DNA of 64,000 bases, from positions 62,001-126,000 of the forward strand of contig NZ_BMLW01000014.1 of the NCBI RefSeq assembly GCF_014645515.1, given 5' to 3'. The notes under the pieces are model-generated. The model made no database searches. It worked only from the letters and a program-made list of their open reading frames with translations, and had not been told where the DNA came from. The stretch comes from Oceanobacillus neutriphilus. GTDB taxonomy: Bacteria > Bacillota > Bacilli > Bacillales > Amphibacillaceae. Positions 53,268 through 62,174 of the stretch are shown here, one piece after another (the first letter of the stretch is position 1; every line of letters starts with the position of its first letter). Both the position numbers and the translations under genes were made by a program.

Positions 53268-53318
53268 GCTTTATCCTCCTCTTTAATTAGATTGCAAAGT
53301 TTCTGGTCTTTCATCTAT

Positions 53319-53927
53319 TTACAGCCAACAATTCACTTGTTTCATCTGCAATTCTACGTATTCATCAATGGTAAATTCTTTTTGAATCATCCAGCGGCGG
53401 AAGCACCACATATGTCCGCTGACGACAATATTATTTGCCAAAAAATAAATTTCTTTAGGGCTCAGCTTTTCTTTAAGAGAAACAGTCAAGAGCTCCTCCA
53501 TCATTCCGACAACCTTACGCTCCTGCTCCAGGACAAATTTACGTTTTTCTTTATTTAATGATTTTGTTTCCTGATACAGCATTAAAATTTCAGGCTGTAT
53601 GGTATCCATAAAATAAAGGTATTGCCGAATGGCCTGACGCAGGCTTTCCTCTGTCGGATTTTCTACAGAAACTGTTGCCGAGAGCTGATCACGCACTTGA
53701 TCATGTACAAATTCACATACAAGAAAAAGCACATCCTCCTTTGTTCTAATATATTCATATAACGTGCCAATGCTGAATCCAGATTCTTTGGCAATTTCCC
53801 TTGTCGTTGTCCTGTGAAAGCCTTTTTCCTTAAACAGCCGCATGGCTCCTTCAATAATTTGCTTCCTGCGACGCATTACGAGTTCCTGGTCTTTGACGGA
53901 AGAACGGATCTGGTCTTCACTCATCAC
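53319..53927 (-). CDS. TetR-family regulator, probably of acyl-CoA metabolism
   Basis: 202 residues with an N-terminal DNA-binding domain (RRKQIIEGAMRLFKEKGFHRTTTREIAKESGFSIGTLYEYIRTKEDVLFL) and a ligand-binding helical domain. It is co-transcribed with icmF. Palindromes of the FadR type (TGAATGA-n4-TCATTCA) occur upstream of this gene, of the thiolase gene and of ywjF. This suggests that it is a FadR-like repressor released by an acyl-CoA. The ligand is not determined. Confidence 0.85.
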   Translation of the reverse strand: MMSEDQIRSSVKDQELVMRRRKQIIEGAMRLFKEKGFHRTTTREIAKESGFSIGTLYEYIRTKEDVLFLVCEFVHDQVRDQLSATVSVENPTEESLRQAIRQYLYFMDTIQPEILMLYQETKSLNKEKRKFVLEQERKVVGMMEELLTVSLKEKLSPKEIYFLANNIVVSGHMWCFRRWMIQKEFTIDEYVELQMKQVNCWL

Positions 53928-53967
53928 TCAACCTCCTTTTTATAAATAAATTGGCGGTTCTCTATGA

Positions 53968-53985
53968 TAAATCATTGATTATTCA
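53968..53985. promoter_or_regulatory. Possible FadR-like operator upstream of the tetR gene
   Basis: TAAATCA-TTGA-TTATTCA fits the TGAATGA-n4-TCATTCA layout with three mismatches, about 40 nt before the tetR start. It is consistent with autoregulation, but weak. Confidence 0.4.
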
Positions 53986-54005
53986 TCCTTAGAATTTATA
54001 AATAG

Positions 54006-54777
54006 CTCAACTTTCGCACTTTAAAAAGAAACTTCCTATCCATAGGAACAGGGGGTGATCATTTCCTCCATATATCTATTGACAAAGATAGAAGGTAAAG
54101 TGTACAGTGACCGCTACGGCGGACCGTTTTGCTTTCCTAGGGGCACGCTCTTCAGCTAACTTTTGCCAAGAAGATCACTTGGCAAAAGTGGATCTTCAGA
54201 TGGTGCTTAATCCCTCAGGAGTCAAAACGGTCCGCCTCCGCTAACAGGGTATTCTATACTGAAATAACTGAACAAATAAAAGGCAGATCTGACAGAACAA
54301 ATTTTTCGTGTTTTATGGTAAAGATGCTCAGTAATCCTTATTGTGCATGAAAGCTATTCTCGATATGATTTATTCATGCTGTTATGATTTGAACTGCTAA
54401 AAAACGATGATTTCATCTAACTTCATCAGTCTATTATTTCTTCCATGCGCTGTAGAATCCTACTAGAGCGCAGGCCAACCACGTAGACTCCTATGGGAAC
54501 AGGGCGAGCTGAAGATCCACTTGAAAAGCGGGTTTCTTTTCAAGTTAGCTGAAGCCGTCCCCATGGCAGACTAAGATCGCAACGTCCTGTTGCAACGTCT
54601 GCACTAGTACGTCCTGTACGTCGGAAAGCGGAGTGGTTGGCCGGAGCGGAAGCTATACACAATAACCTGTTCAAAAAATAAAAAGATGAGTTAACTAAAA
54701 GCAAGCATGATAATTGAGACCATGTACATCCTGGAATAGCAAGGTTAGTGTGTTTATTCTTAGGTGCGAAAGTTGAG
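54006..54777 (+). mobile_element. MITE-like element copy 4 (complete, with target duplication)
   Basis: 772 bp bounded by perfect 14-bp inverted repeats CTCAACTTTCGCAC (54006-54019) and GTGCGAAAGTTGAG (54764-54777). They are flanked by a perfect 7-bp direct repeat TAAATAG (53999-54005 and 54778-54784). A left hairpin lies at about 54108-54243 and a right hairpin at about 54464-54645, the latter carrying a 56-bp insert (54567-54622). No transposase is encoded, so it must have moved in trans. It fills the gap between the acyl-CoA dehydrogenase and tetR genes. Confidence 0.92.
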
Positions 54778-54820
54778 TAAATAGTTTGTTCTGCTTCCAT
54801 TATAGAAAGGGAATGCTCCT

Positions 54821-55960
54821 TTATTTTGTCAGCATCCGTCCGATAACGAGGCGCTGAATTTCATTGGTACCCTCGTAAATTTGCGTAATCTTCGCATCAC
54901 GCATGTAACGTTCCACTGGATAGTCTTTGGTATATCCATAACCGCCAAAAACTTGGACCGCTTCTACTGTAATACGCATCGCTGCATCCCCTGCGAATAA
55001 TTTCGACATAGCAGATGCTTTTCCATACGGTTTTCCAGCTGATTCCAGCCATGCAGCCTGATAGGTTAACAGGCGGGCTGCTTCGATGTCTGTTGCCATA
55101 TCTGCCAGTTTGAAGGAAATACCCTGATTAGCTGCAATCGGCTTGCCGAATTGCTTTCTCTCCTTCGCATAGGCCGCAGCTGCATCCAGTGCTCCCTGTG
55201 CAATCCCCAGAGCTTGTGCAGCAATGCCGTTTCTGCCTCCATCCAAAGTGGTCATCGCAATTTTAAATCCGTCCCCTTCTTCCCCAAGTACATTTTCTGC
55301 AGGTACTCTGCAATTCTCAAAAATTAACTCTGTGGTTGGAGAAGAACGAATGCCAAGCTTCTTTTCTTTTTTTCCGAATGTGAAGCCCTCTGTTCCCTTT
55401 TCAACAATAAAAGCTGTAATGCCTTTATGCTTTTTATCCGCATCTGTTTTTGCAAAAACAATATAGAGATCTGCTACACCGCCATTTGTGATCCATACTT
55501 TGCTGCCGTTCAATATATAATCATTGCCATCTTTTTTGGCTGTTGTTTTCATCGAAACTACGTCACTGCCTGCCCCCGGCTCTGATAAGGCATAAGCTCC
55601 CAATGCTTCTCCAGTTGCAAGCCGTTGTAAAAAGTTCTGCTTCTGTGCTTCATTTCCATATTTATAAATCGGCCAGCTCGCCAAGGATAAATGGGCAGAA
55701 AGCGTTACTCCCGTAGAAGCACAGACACGTGATAATTCCTCAACTGCAATCACATAGCTCACATAATCCGAACCTATTCCACCGTATTCCTCCGGCCAGG
55801 GAATACCTGTTAATCCGAGCTCGGCCATCTGATCGAAAATCTTCCTGTCAAACCGTTCTTCTTCATCTCTTTCCGCTGCTGTCGGCTCTACTTCATTCTC
55901 AGCAAAATCTCTGACCATTTTCCGCAGCATCTCTTGTTCTTCAGTCAATTGAAAATCCAT
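54821..55960 (-). CDS. Acyl-CoA dehydrogenase
   Basis: FAD enzyme (379 residues) for the first beta-oxidation step on short or branched acyl-CoAs, passing electrons to ETF. The family signatures are [21 protein letters not shown], the FAD stretch [20 protein letters not shown] and the catalytic glutamate in [17 protein letters not shown]. It follows a second dehydrogenase by 2 nt. The chain-length preference of each cannot be told. It is of the MmgC/BCD type. Confidence 0.93.
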   Translation of the reverse strand: MDFQLTEEQEMLRKMVRDFAENEVEPTAAERDEEERFDRKIFDQMAELGLTGIPWPEEYGGIGSDYVSYVIAVEELSRVCASTGVTLSAHLSLASWPIYKYGNEAQKQNFLQRLATGEALGAYALSEPGAGSDVVSMKTTAKKDGNDYILNGSKVWITNGGVADLYIVFAKTDADKKHKGITAFIVEKGTEGFTFGKKEKKLGIRSSPTTELIFENCRVPAENVLGEEGDGFKIAMTTLDGGRNGIAAQALGIAQGALDAAAAYAKERKQFGKPIAANQGISFKLADMATDIEAARLLTYQAAWLESAGKPYGKASAMSKLFAGDAAMRITVEAVQVFGGYGYTKDYPVERYMRDAKITQIYEGTNEIQRLVIGRMLTK

Positions 55961-55962
55961 TT

Positions 55963-57102
55963 CTATCTCCCCTTCAATAGCTCTTTAGATATCACGATAT
56001 GCTGTATTTCATTCGTTCCTTCATAAATTTCGGTTACCTTCGCATCACGAAACAATCTTTCAACAGGATATTCCTTGGTATAGCCATATCCGCCATAAAT
56101 CTGGACAGCCTCAATGGCATTTTGCATCGCTGCTTTGGTTGCTGTCAGCTTTGCCATCGATGTTTCCTTTATACAGGCCTGATTCATTTCAATCCGTTTT
56201 GCCGCTTGATAGGTTAATAGTTTTGCCGCTTCTACCTTCGTTGCCATCTCAGCCAGCTTAAAGGAAATCCCCTGATTTACTGCAATCGGCTTGCCAAACT
56301 GCTCCCTTTCCCTCGCATAAGCAACGGAATATTCTAATGCTGCCTCCGCAATACCGAGCCCCTGGGCAGCGATACCAATTCTTCCGATATTTAAGTTAGC
56401 CATCGCTATTTTAAAGCCCTGCCCTTCCTTACCAAGCATATTCTCTTTAGGAACCCGGCATTGCTCAAAGCTTAATTCAACCGTACTTGACCCCTTCAAT
56501 CCCATTTTCTTCTCATTCTTTCCAATCACCAGACCTGGACTGTCTCTTTCGACAATAAATGCACTGATCCCGTCCTTGTCATCACTTGTTCTGGCAAAAG
56601 TAATAAAGGTATCTGCATATTCCCCGTTCGTAATAAATACTTTTGAACCGTTCAATATATACATATCATCTACCAGTTTGGCAGTTGTTTTTAAACCGCT
56701 TGCATCGGAGCCGGAATTCGCCTCTGTTAAAGCAAAAGCGCCTAAATATTCTCCGGAAGCAAGCTTGGGGATATATTTCTTTTTCTGTTCCTCTGTTCCA
56801 AAATAAAGAATCGGGTTAGTACCGACAGAAGTATGCACAGACAAAATAACACCAATCGTTGCACTGACCTTTGACAGCTCATGGATCACCCGGATATAGG
56901 AGCTGAAATCCATACCAGCTCCTCCGTACTCATCCGGTATAGGAATACCCATTAAGCCAAGCTCTCCCATCTTCGCAATAATTTCTTTCGGAAAACGGTC
57001 TTCCTCCTCCATCCGCCCGACTTCCTTGGCAATCTCATCGCGGGCAAAATCTTGAACCATTTTGACTAACATTTTTTGTTCTTCCGTTTGTGTAATAATC
57101 AA
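55963..57102 (-). CDS. Acyl-CoA dehydrogenase
   Basis: Second dehydrogenase of the cluster, 379 residues from a TTG at 57102, which lies 8 nt after AAGGAG. The frame continuing to 57126 would add eight unlikely residues. [41 protein letters not shown] and the catalytic-glutamate region [18 protein letters not shown] are present. It is clearly a paralogue of its neighbour, suggesting different acyl chains such as butyryl-CoA and isobutyryl- or methylbutyryl-CoA. Confidence 0.92.
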   Translation of the reverse strand: MIITQTEEQKMLVKMVQDFARDEIAKEVGRMEEEDRFPKEIIAKMGELGLMGIPIPDEYGGAGMDFSSYIRVIHELSKVSATIGVILSVHTSVGTNPILYFGTEEQKKKYIPKLASGEYLGAFALTEANSGSDASGLKTTAKLVDDMYILNGSKVFITNGEYADTFITFARTSDDKDGISAFIVERDSPGLVIGKNEKKMGLKGSSTVELSFEQCRVPKENMLGKEGQGFKIAMANLNIGRIGIAAQGLGIAEAALEYSVAYAREREQFGKPIAVNQGISFKLAEMATKVEAAKLLTYQAAKRIEMNQACIKETSMAKLTATKAAMQNAIEAVQIYGGYGYTKEYPVERLFRDAKVTEIYEGTNEIQHIVISKELLKGR

Positions 57103-57137
57103 TACGCATACTCCTTCCACGCTCAAAACGTGTTCTT

Positions 57138-57995
57138 TTAATCACTATATGTGTAAAAGCCTCTGCCTGCTTTCTTGCCAAGTCTTCCTGCCTGCACATA
57201 CTGTCTCAGGAGCGGACATGGGCGGTATTTACTGTCTCCGAAGCCTTCATGCAGTATCTCCATAATGGATAAGCATGTATCCAGGCCAATAAAATCTGCT
57301 AATTGCAACGGCCCCATCGGATGATTCATCCCCAGCTTCATTACCTGATCCACATCCTCTATACTGGCAATCCCTTCAAAGACGGTATAAACTGCTTCGT
57401 TGATCATCGGCATCAGGATGCGATTGGAAACAAAGCCCGGAAAATCTTTCACTTCCACATCTTGTTTGCCTAAAGCCTCCGTCAATGCTTTTACTGTCTG
57501 GTAAGTCGCTTCACTCGTTTCCAGTCCCCGGATAATTTCAACCAGCTTCATGACAGGAACAGGGTTCATAAAATGCATGCCGATAAATTGCTCAGCTCTG
57601 TTTGTAACAGCTGCAATTTCCGTAATCGGCAGAGAGGATGTATTGGTCGCAAAAACAGCATGATCCGGTGCCAGCTCATCCAGTCTGCGGAATACCTCTT
57701 TTTTCACTTCCATTCTTTCAACAACTGCTTCAATAATAAAATCAGCTGTGATTGGAGCTGCATCCAGATCAACAACAAGCTGCAGACGATTCAGCGCCTC
57801 TTCCTTTGTATCCGCTTCCATTTTCCCTTTAGCAGTATCCTTGTCGAATATCTTTTCAATATACTGCTTTCCCCGCTTCAATGCTTCAATATCTGCGTCA
57901 TACATTTTCACATGGTAGCCGGAACGGGCAAAAACGAGCGCAATTCCTGCACCCATTTGCCCTGCTCCGATAACCATTACTTCTTTTACAGTCAC
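57138..57995 (-). CDS. 3-hydroxybutyryl-CoA dehydrogenase
   Basis: NAD(P)-dependent oxidation of 3-hydroxyacyl-CoA to acetoacetyl-CoA (Hbd/MmgB family), 285 residues. The dinucleotide loop is VIGAGQMGAGIALVFARSGY. The catalytic histidine is in GMHFMNPVPVM, and the C-terminal dimer domain has NRILMPMINEAV and GMNHPMGPLQLADFIGLD. It lies between thiolase and the acyl-CoA dehydrogenases, giving nearly a complete short-chain spiral. No enoyl-CoA hydratase is in the window. Confidence 0.95.
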   Translation of the reverse strand: MTVKEVMVIGAGQMGAGIALVFARSGYHVKMYDADIEALKRGKQYIEKIFDKDTAKGKMEADTKEEALNRLQLVVDLDAAPITADFIIEAVVERMEVKKEVFRRLDELAPDHAVFATNTSSLPITEIAAVTNRAEQFIGMHFMNPVPVMKLVEIIRGLETSEATYQTVKALTEALGKQDVEVKDFPGFVSNRILMPMINEAVYTVFEGIASIEDVDQVMKLGMNHPMGPLQLADFIGLDTCLSIMEILHEGFGDSKYRPCPLLRQYVQAGRLGKKAGRGFYTYSD

Positions 57996-58035
57996 GTTAA
58001 CACGCTCCTTTTAGAGATTATTTAAACGCACATGA

Positions 58036-59223
58036 TTAATTTGCCGGTACTTCAATTAAAACGGCATCTCCCTGGCCGCCGCCGCTGCAAATTGCCGCAA
58101 TGCCTTTACCGCCGCCGCGGCGTTTTAACTCATGGATTAATGTCAGGATAATCCGGTTACCACTTGCGCCAATTGGATGACCCAGTGCGACTGCTCCCCC
58201 ATTGACGTTTATTTTCTCCTCATCAATATCTGCAATTTGTCCGCTTGCCAGTGCAACAACCGCAAATGCTTCATTAATTTCGTAGAGATCGATTTCTTCC
58301 TTAGATACACCTGTTTTTTCTAACAGACGATTAATAACTAAGCCTGGCGTCTGCGGAAAGTTTTTTGCTTCCACAGCTACTTCTGCATGACCTAAAATTG
58401 TTGCCAGAGGTGTTTTATTTAATTCCTTTGCTTTTTCATCTGACATCACAACAACTGCACTCGCTCCATCGTTCACACCAGGTGCATTTCCTGCTGTAAT
58501 TGTGCCATCCTTATCAAAGGCCGGTCTTAATGCAGCCAGCTTTTCAACAGTTGTTCCTTTTCTTGGTGTTTCGTCATCGCTGACAACAATCGGATCTCCT
58601 TTACGGACCGGAATTTCTACAGGAACAATCTCATCTGCAAACTTCCCTGTTTCAATCGCCTCCACAGCCAGCTGCTGACTTCGTGCCGCCCATTCATCCT
58701 GGCGCTCACGGGTCACTTCAAAGGATGCAGCTGTGTCATTGCCATAGCTTCCCATATGATTTCCTGTAAAAGTACAGGTAAGGCCATCATGAATCATTAA
58801 ATCCTTCACTGTTTTATCACCCATGCGGTTTCCCCATCTGGCATCAGGCAAGAAATATGGCGCATTGCTCATGCTTTCCATTCCACCGGCAACGATAATA
58901 TCCTCTTCGCCTAACCGGATTAATTGATCTGCCAGTGTAACACTGCGCAGCCCGGAGGCACAGACCTTATTGATTGTCTCTGTTTTTACCTCCCATGGAA
59001 TACCCGCTTCTACTGCAGCCTGTCTTGACGGGATTTGTCCCTGTCCCCCCTGCAAAACGGTTCCCATAATTACTTCATCTACATCTGCACCATCAAGTTC
59101 AGCTCTTTCTAATGCTGCCTTAATTGCTGCTGCTCCTAGATTTACAGCTGTCAACGGTGTTAATACTCCTCCAAATTTGCCAAAAGGCGTACGTGCCCCC
59201 GAAACAATAACCGATTTCTTCAT
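58036..59223 (-). CDS. Acetyl-CoA C-acetyltransferase (thiolase)
   Basis: Degradative or biosynthetic thiolase (MmgA/ThlA family), 395 residues. The acyl-carrying Cys88 is in NKVCASGLRSV. His349 (GHPIGASG) and Cys379 (CSGGGQGDA) complete the active site. It is the second gene of the acyl-CoA operon, and a palindromic operator lies about 25 nt upstream of its start. Confidence 0.95.
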   Translation of the reverse strand: MKKSVIVSGARTPFGKFGGVLTPLTAVNLGAAAIKAALERAELDGADVDEVIMGTVLQGGQGQIPSRQAAVEAGIPWEVKTETINKVCASGLRSVTLADQLIRLGEEDIIVAGGMESMSNAPYFLPDARWGNRMGDKTVKDLMIHDGLTCTFTGNHMGSYGNDTAASFEVTRERQDEWAARSQQLAVEAIETGKFADEIVPVEIPVRKGDPIVVSDDETPRKGTTVEKLAALRPAFDKDGTITAGNAPGVNDGASAVVVMSDEKAKELNKTPLATILGHAEVAVEAKNFPQTPGLVINRLLEKTGVSKEEIDLYEINEAFAVVALASGQIADIDEEKINVNGGAVALGHPIGASGNRIILTLIHELKRRGGGKGIAAICSGGGQGDAVLIEVPAN

Positions 59224-59246
59224 ATATATAGCCTCCCTTTATAGTT

Positions 59247-59264
59247 CGAACGAACGCTCGTTCA
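59247..59264. promoter_or_regulatory. FadR-like operator upstream of the thiolase gene
   Basis: GAACGA-ACGC-TCGTTC (59248-59263) is a perfect 6-4-6 palindrome, with the same half-site spacing as the B. subtilis FadR box (TGAATGA-n4-TCATTCA) but with C/G in place of the inner T/A. It is placed to block transcription into the gene. Confidence 0.6.
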
Positions 59265-59310
59265 ATGAACAGTGGAAAGTATAGAGAGGACACCCGCCCT
59301 CTCTATACCT

Positions 59311-61419
59311 TTATGCTGTTTTTTCTTCATTTTGTTCAAAAACAGATAGTGCCAAGATCTCAGCAACATCCATTGTACCAATATCTTCTTCTACTTCTTT
59401 TGCTTTTGTGCCATCACTCAGCATAGTTAAACAATATGGACATGCACTTGAAATGATCGACGGCTGTACTTGTAATGCCTGCTCTGTACGTGCAACGTTA
59501 ATCCGGTTCCCAGTAGTTTCTTCTGTCCACATTAAGCCGCCACCTGCGCCACAGCACATACCATTTTCACGGCTCCGATCCATTTCCACCAGCTCTAAGC
59601 CTGGAATAGCCTTCAGTATTTCACGCGGCGGATCGTAAACACCGTTATATCTTCCTAAATAGCAGGAATCATGATAGGTTAGTCTTTCATTTATTGCTTT
59701 TTGCGGCTTCAATTTCCCTGACATAATCAGGTCATAGAGCAGCTGCGTATGGTGATATACCTCTGCTTTAAACCCGAAGTCAGGATATTCATTCTTAAAT
59801 ATATTGTACGCGTGCGGGTCTATCGTGACAATTTTCGTGACTTCATTTTTTGTAAATTGCTTGATATTTTTCTCCGCAATTTCCTGGAATAAAAACTCAT
59901 TACCAATCCGTCTTGCTGTATCGCCGGAGTTTGCTTCTGTATTTCCTAAAATAGCAAAGCTGACGCCGGCCTGGTTCATTAATTTCGCAAAGCTGAGTGC
60001 AATCTTCTGGCTGCGGCTGTCAAAGGACCCCATTGAGCTGACCCAGAATAAATACTCGAATGATTTATCTTCCTTCTTCAATTCCTTCACCGTCGGAATA
60101 TAGACAGACTCATCTTCATCACGCCATTTAATCCGATCCTTCTTGGATAATCCCCAAGGATTGCCCTGACGTTCAATATTCATGACAGCACGCTGAATAT
60201 CCGAATCCATTTTTCCTTCTGTCATGACTAAATAACGACGCATATCAATAATAGTGCCAACGTGCTCATTATTTACAGGGCAGGCATCCTCACAGTTCCG
60301 GCAGGTCGTACATCCAGACAGCTCCTCTTCTGTGATTACATCACCGATCAAGCTCATACTTTGAACGGATGCAGCAGCTTCCTTGCTTGCAGAAGCCTGA
60401 TTGCCAGCAGTTCCTGCAAAGGCATAGGAAGGAACCCATGCTGATTTGCCGGTAACCGCTGCTCCTTTTTCTGTTAAATGGTCACGAACCTTAATCATAA
60501 TATCCATCGGAGAAAGCATTTTTCCTGTGCCGGCAGCCGGACATACATCGGTACAGCGGCCACATTCCACACAGGCATAAAAATCTATCATTTGATGCTG
60601 CTTGAAGTCTTCTACTTTGCCGACTCCGAAAGCAATCTCTTCTTCACTTTCTTCATCCATATCTTCTAAATCAAAATCCAGCTTTTCTAATTTGCCAGGT
60701 ACCTGCTTACTCAGGAATACATTAATTGGCGCAGCAATTAAATGCGCATGCTTGGATTGCGGCACATACACCAAGAAAGAAAGCAATGTTACCGTATGTA
60801 CCCACCAGGCAATATAGAACAGTACCATCGCTGTACCTGCTGAAACGCCGCCAAATAAGCCTGCAATGACACTGGCTACCGGTTCTGCCCATGTTACTTC
60901 ATGCCCGTGCCAAATCATAGCCATTCCATTCCCAAACAGCACGGAAACCATCAATGTTCCGATAAAAATAAGAACAAGCCCCGCTTTAAATCCTCTTTTC
61001 AAACGGACAAGCTTTTCCATATAACGGCGGTAAAATGCCCAAACAACAGCTACCAGGATCATTAAAGTAACGAGTTCCTGGAAAAAGACAAATCCCGGAT
61101 AGAACATTCCAAACGGCAAGTGGTTTCCCGGTGAGAGCCCTTTGATAAACATATCAATCGCTCCAAATTGCACCAGAATAAAGCCATAAAACATCATAAC
61201 GTGAATCGTACCGGATTTTTTATCTTTTAACAGCTTCGACTGTCCGAATACGTTTTTTATAATACGCTGGATCCGCAGCTTTATCTCGCCATCAAACTCT
61301 GATTTTTTCCCAAGTCTGATATATGCAATCCGGGTTGTGATAACTTTAGCAAATAAGAATATCGCATAGCCGGTCACAGCTAAAAATGCTATCCAATTAA
61401 TAATCAGAAATGTATCCAA
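59311..61419 (-). CDS. YwjF-type membrane Fe-S oxidoreductase (ETF:menaquinone reductase)
   Basis: 702 residues. The N-terminal half has about six membrane helices of the NarI/heme-b type. The ferredoxin-like part has two 4Fe-4S motifs (CVECGRCTDVCP and CTTCRNCEDACP). The C-terminal half has CCG domains (HDSCYLGRYNGVYDPP and NGMCCGAGGG). B. subtilis YwjF homologues are proposed to accept electrons from the acyl-CoA dehydrogenases via ETF and reduce menaquinone. Co-location with two dehydrogenases fits. It starts the acyl-CoA operon under a FadR-like operator. Confidence 0.92.
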   Translation of the reverse strand: MDTFLIINWIAFLAVTGYAIFLFAKVITTRIAYIRLGKKSEFDGEIKLRIQRIIKNVFGQSKLLKDKKSGTIHVMMFYGFILVQFGAIDMFIKGLSPGNHLPFGMFYPGFVFFQELVTLMILVAVVWAFYRRYMEKLVRLKRGFKAGLVLIFIGTLMVSVLFGNGMAMIWHGHEVTWAEPVASVIAGLFGGVSAGTAMVLFYIAWWVHTVTLLSFLVYVPQSKHAHLIAAPINVFLSKQVPGKLEKLDFDLEDMDEESEEEIAFGVGKVEDFKQHQMIDFYACVECGRCTDVCPAAGTGKMLSPMDIMIKVRDHLTEKGAAVTGKSAWVPSYAFAGTAGNQASASKEAAASVQSMSLIGDVITEEELSGCTTCRNCEDACPVNNEHVGTIIDMRRYLVMTEGKMDSDIQRAVMNIERQGNPWGLSKKDRIKWRDEDESVYIPTVKELKKEDKSFEYLFWVSSMGSFDSRSQKIALSFAKLMNQAGVSFAILGNTEANSGDTARRIGNEFLFQEIAEKNIKQFTKNEVTKIVTIDPHAYNIFKNEYPDFGFKAEVYHHTQLLYDLIMSGKLKPQKAINERLTYHDSCYLGRYNGVYDPPREILKAIPGLELVEMDRSRENGMCCGAGGGLMWTEETTGNRINVARTEQALQVQPSIISSACPYCLTMLSDGTKAKEVEEDIGTMDVAEILALSVFEQNEEKTA

Positions 61420-61506
61420 TATGATTTCCCCCTCTTTCTATTATAATATAATTTGTTAGCGTTTTCATATTTTAATAAAAAATAATTCTATCTCTACTTT
61501 AAAACA

Positions 61507-61524
61507 TGAATGATCATTCAGTCA
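61507..61524. promoter_or_regulatory. FadR-like operator upstream of ywjF
   Basis: TGAATGA-TCAT-TCAGTCA fits the TGAATGA-n4-TCATTCA box with one mismatch and lies about 90 nt before the ywjF start. It also contains a perfect inner palindrome, TGAATGATCATTCA. Confidence 0.65.
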
Positions 61525-61606
61525 ACCTATTTCAGGGGGAATAATGTTATTTTTAATTTTTATTGATAAACTTTGAATGGAAGGATTAACAGGCCGGTAA
61601 TTATGC

Positions 61607-61612
61607 TATAAT
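61607..61612 (+). promoter_or_regulatory. -10 element of the toxin transcript
   Basis: A perfect TATAAT lies about 100 nt before the toxin ATG. The best -35, TTAACA (61586-61591), has short spacing (15 nt), so the promoter strength is uncertain. Confidence 0.5.
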
Positions 61613-61710
61613 GAAAACACAATAAACCGGCTTCGTATGAGGGGTTAGGTAGCACTGTAATCTGTCGCTGGTCTTTCGTTGGAGACTTCCAGGGAGAGGA
61701 GGTGCTGCCG

Positions 61711-61806
61711 ATGGATTTGGAAAGCTCTTTGGCGTTAATGATATCCTTTGGAATGTTGATAGCGTTCATTATGGCTGATAAAAACCAAAAAAATAACCCC
61801 TCATGA
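61711..61806 (+). CDS. Holin-like type I toxin peptide
   Basis: 31-residue peptide, MDLESSLALMISFGMLIAFI followed by MADKNQKNNPS. It has one hydrophobic membrane helix and a charged polar tail, matching the Hol-Tox/TxpA-like type I toxin pattern (xLMISFGxLIAxI). A strong AGAGGAGGTG precedes the ATG. The transcript is unusually structured: 61621-61652 is complementary to about 61840-61875, and ATGAGGGGTTA (61637-61647) can pair with TAACCCCTCAT at the stop codon. An antisense antitoxin RNA is expected on the minus strand. It is predicted to damage the membrane when unrepressed. Confidence 0.75.
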   Translation: MDLESSLALMISFGMLIAFIMADKNQKNNPS

Positions 61807-61878
61807 TCTTTAGCAGGAGACTGAGGAATTATTTTTCTCTCGTTACCTATCCCCTCTTAATGGGGTTCGGTTTATTGA

Positions 61879-61916
61879 TGACCGTTCCATGTACCATGCA
61901 TGGACGGTCTTTTTAA
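61879..61916 (+). terminator. Terminator of the toxin transcript
   Basis: GACCGTTCCATG pairs with CATGGACGGTC and is followed by TTTTT on the plus strand. It defines a ~300-nt independent transcript starting near 61620. The remainder of the 61420-62174 gap (61917-62112) shows nothing recognisable. Confidence 0.85.
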
Positions 61917-62117
61917 TAATATACGCATTTCTATCTATAATATACATTATAATTTGAAAAATGTAAAATGAAGATAAAATAATTTCTAATTGCTCCTTCA
62001 CTGATTATTGATTATCTAACAAAAAAATTAGAAAACTTGGTTGTCATCAAGCTTTTAGGTGACAGCCTTAGTTACACTTATGCAGTAAGAAAGTTTATAC
62101 TTTCTTAACTGTCAAGC

Positions 62118-62160
62118 AAAAATCCCACTGAGAAATCATCCATTTCTCAGTGGGATTTTT
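62118..62160 (-). terminator. argS terminator
   Basis: A 19-bp perfect stem, AAAAATCCCACTGAGAAAT (62118-62136) with its complement at 62142-62160. It lies 15 nt after the argS stop with A/T tracts on both sides, so it could act in both directions. Confidence 0.93.
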
Positions 62161-62174
62161 TTATCATCTTCCAG

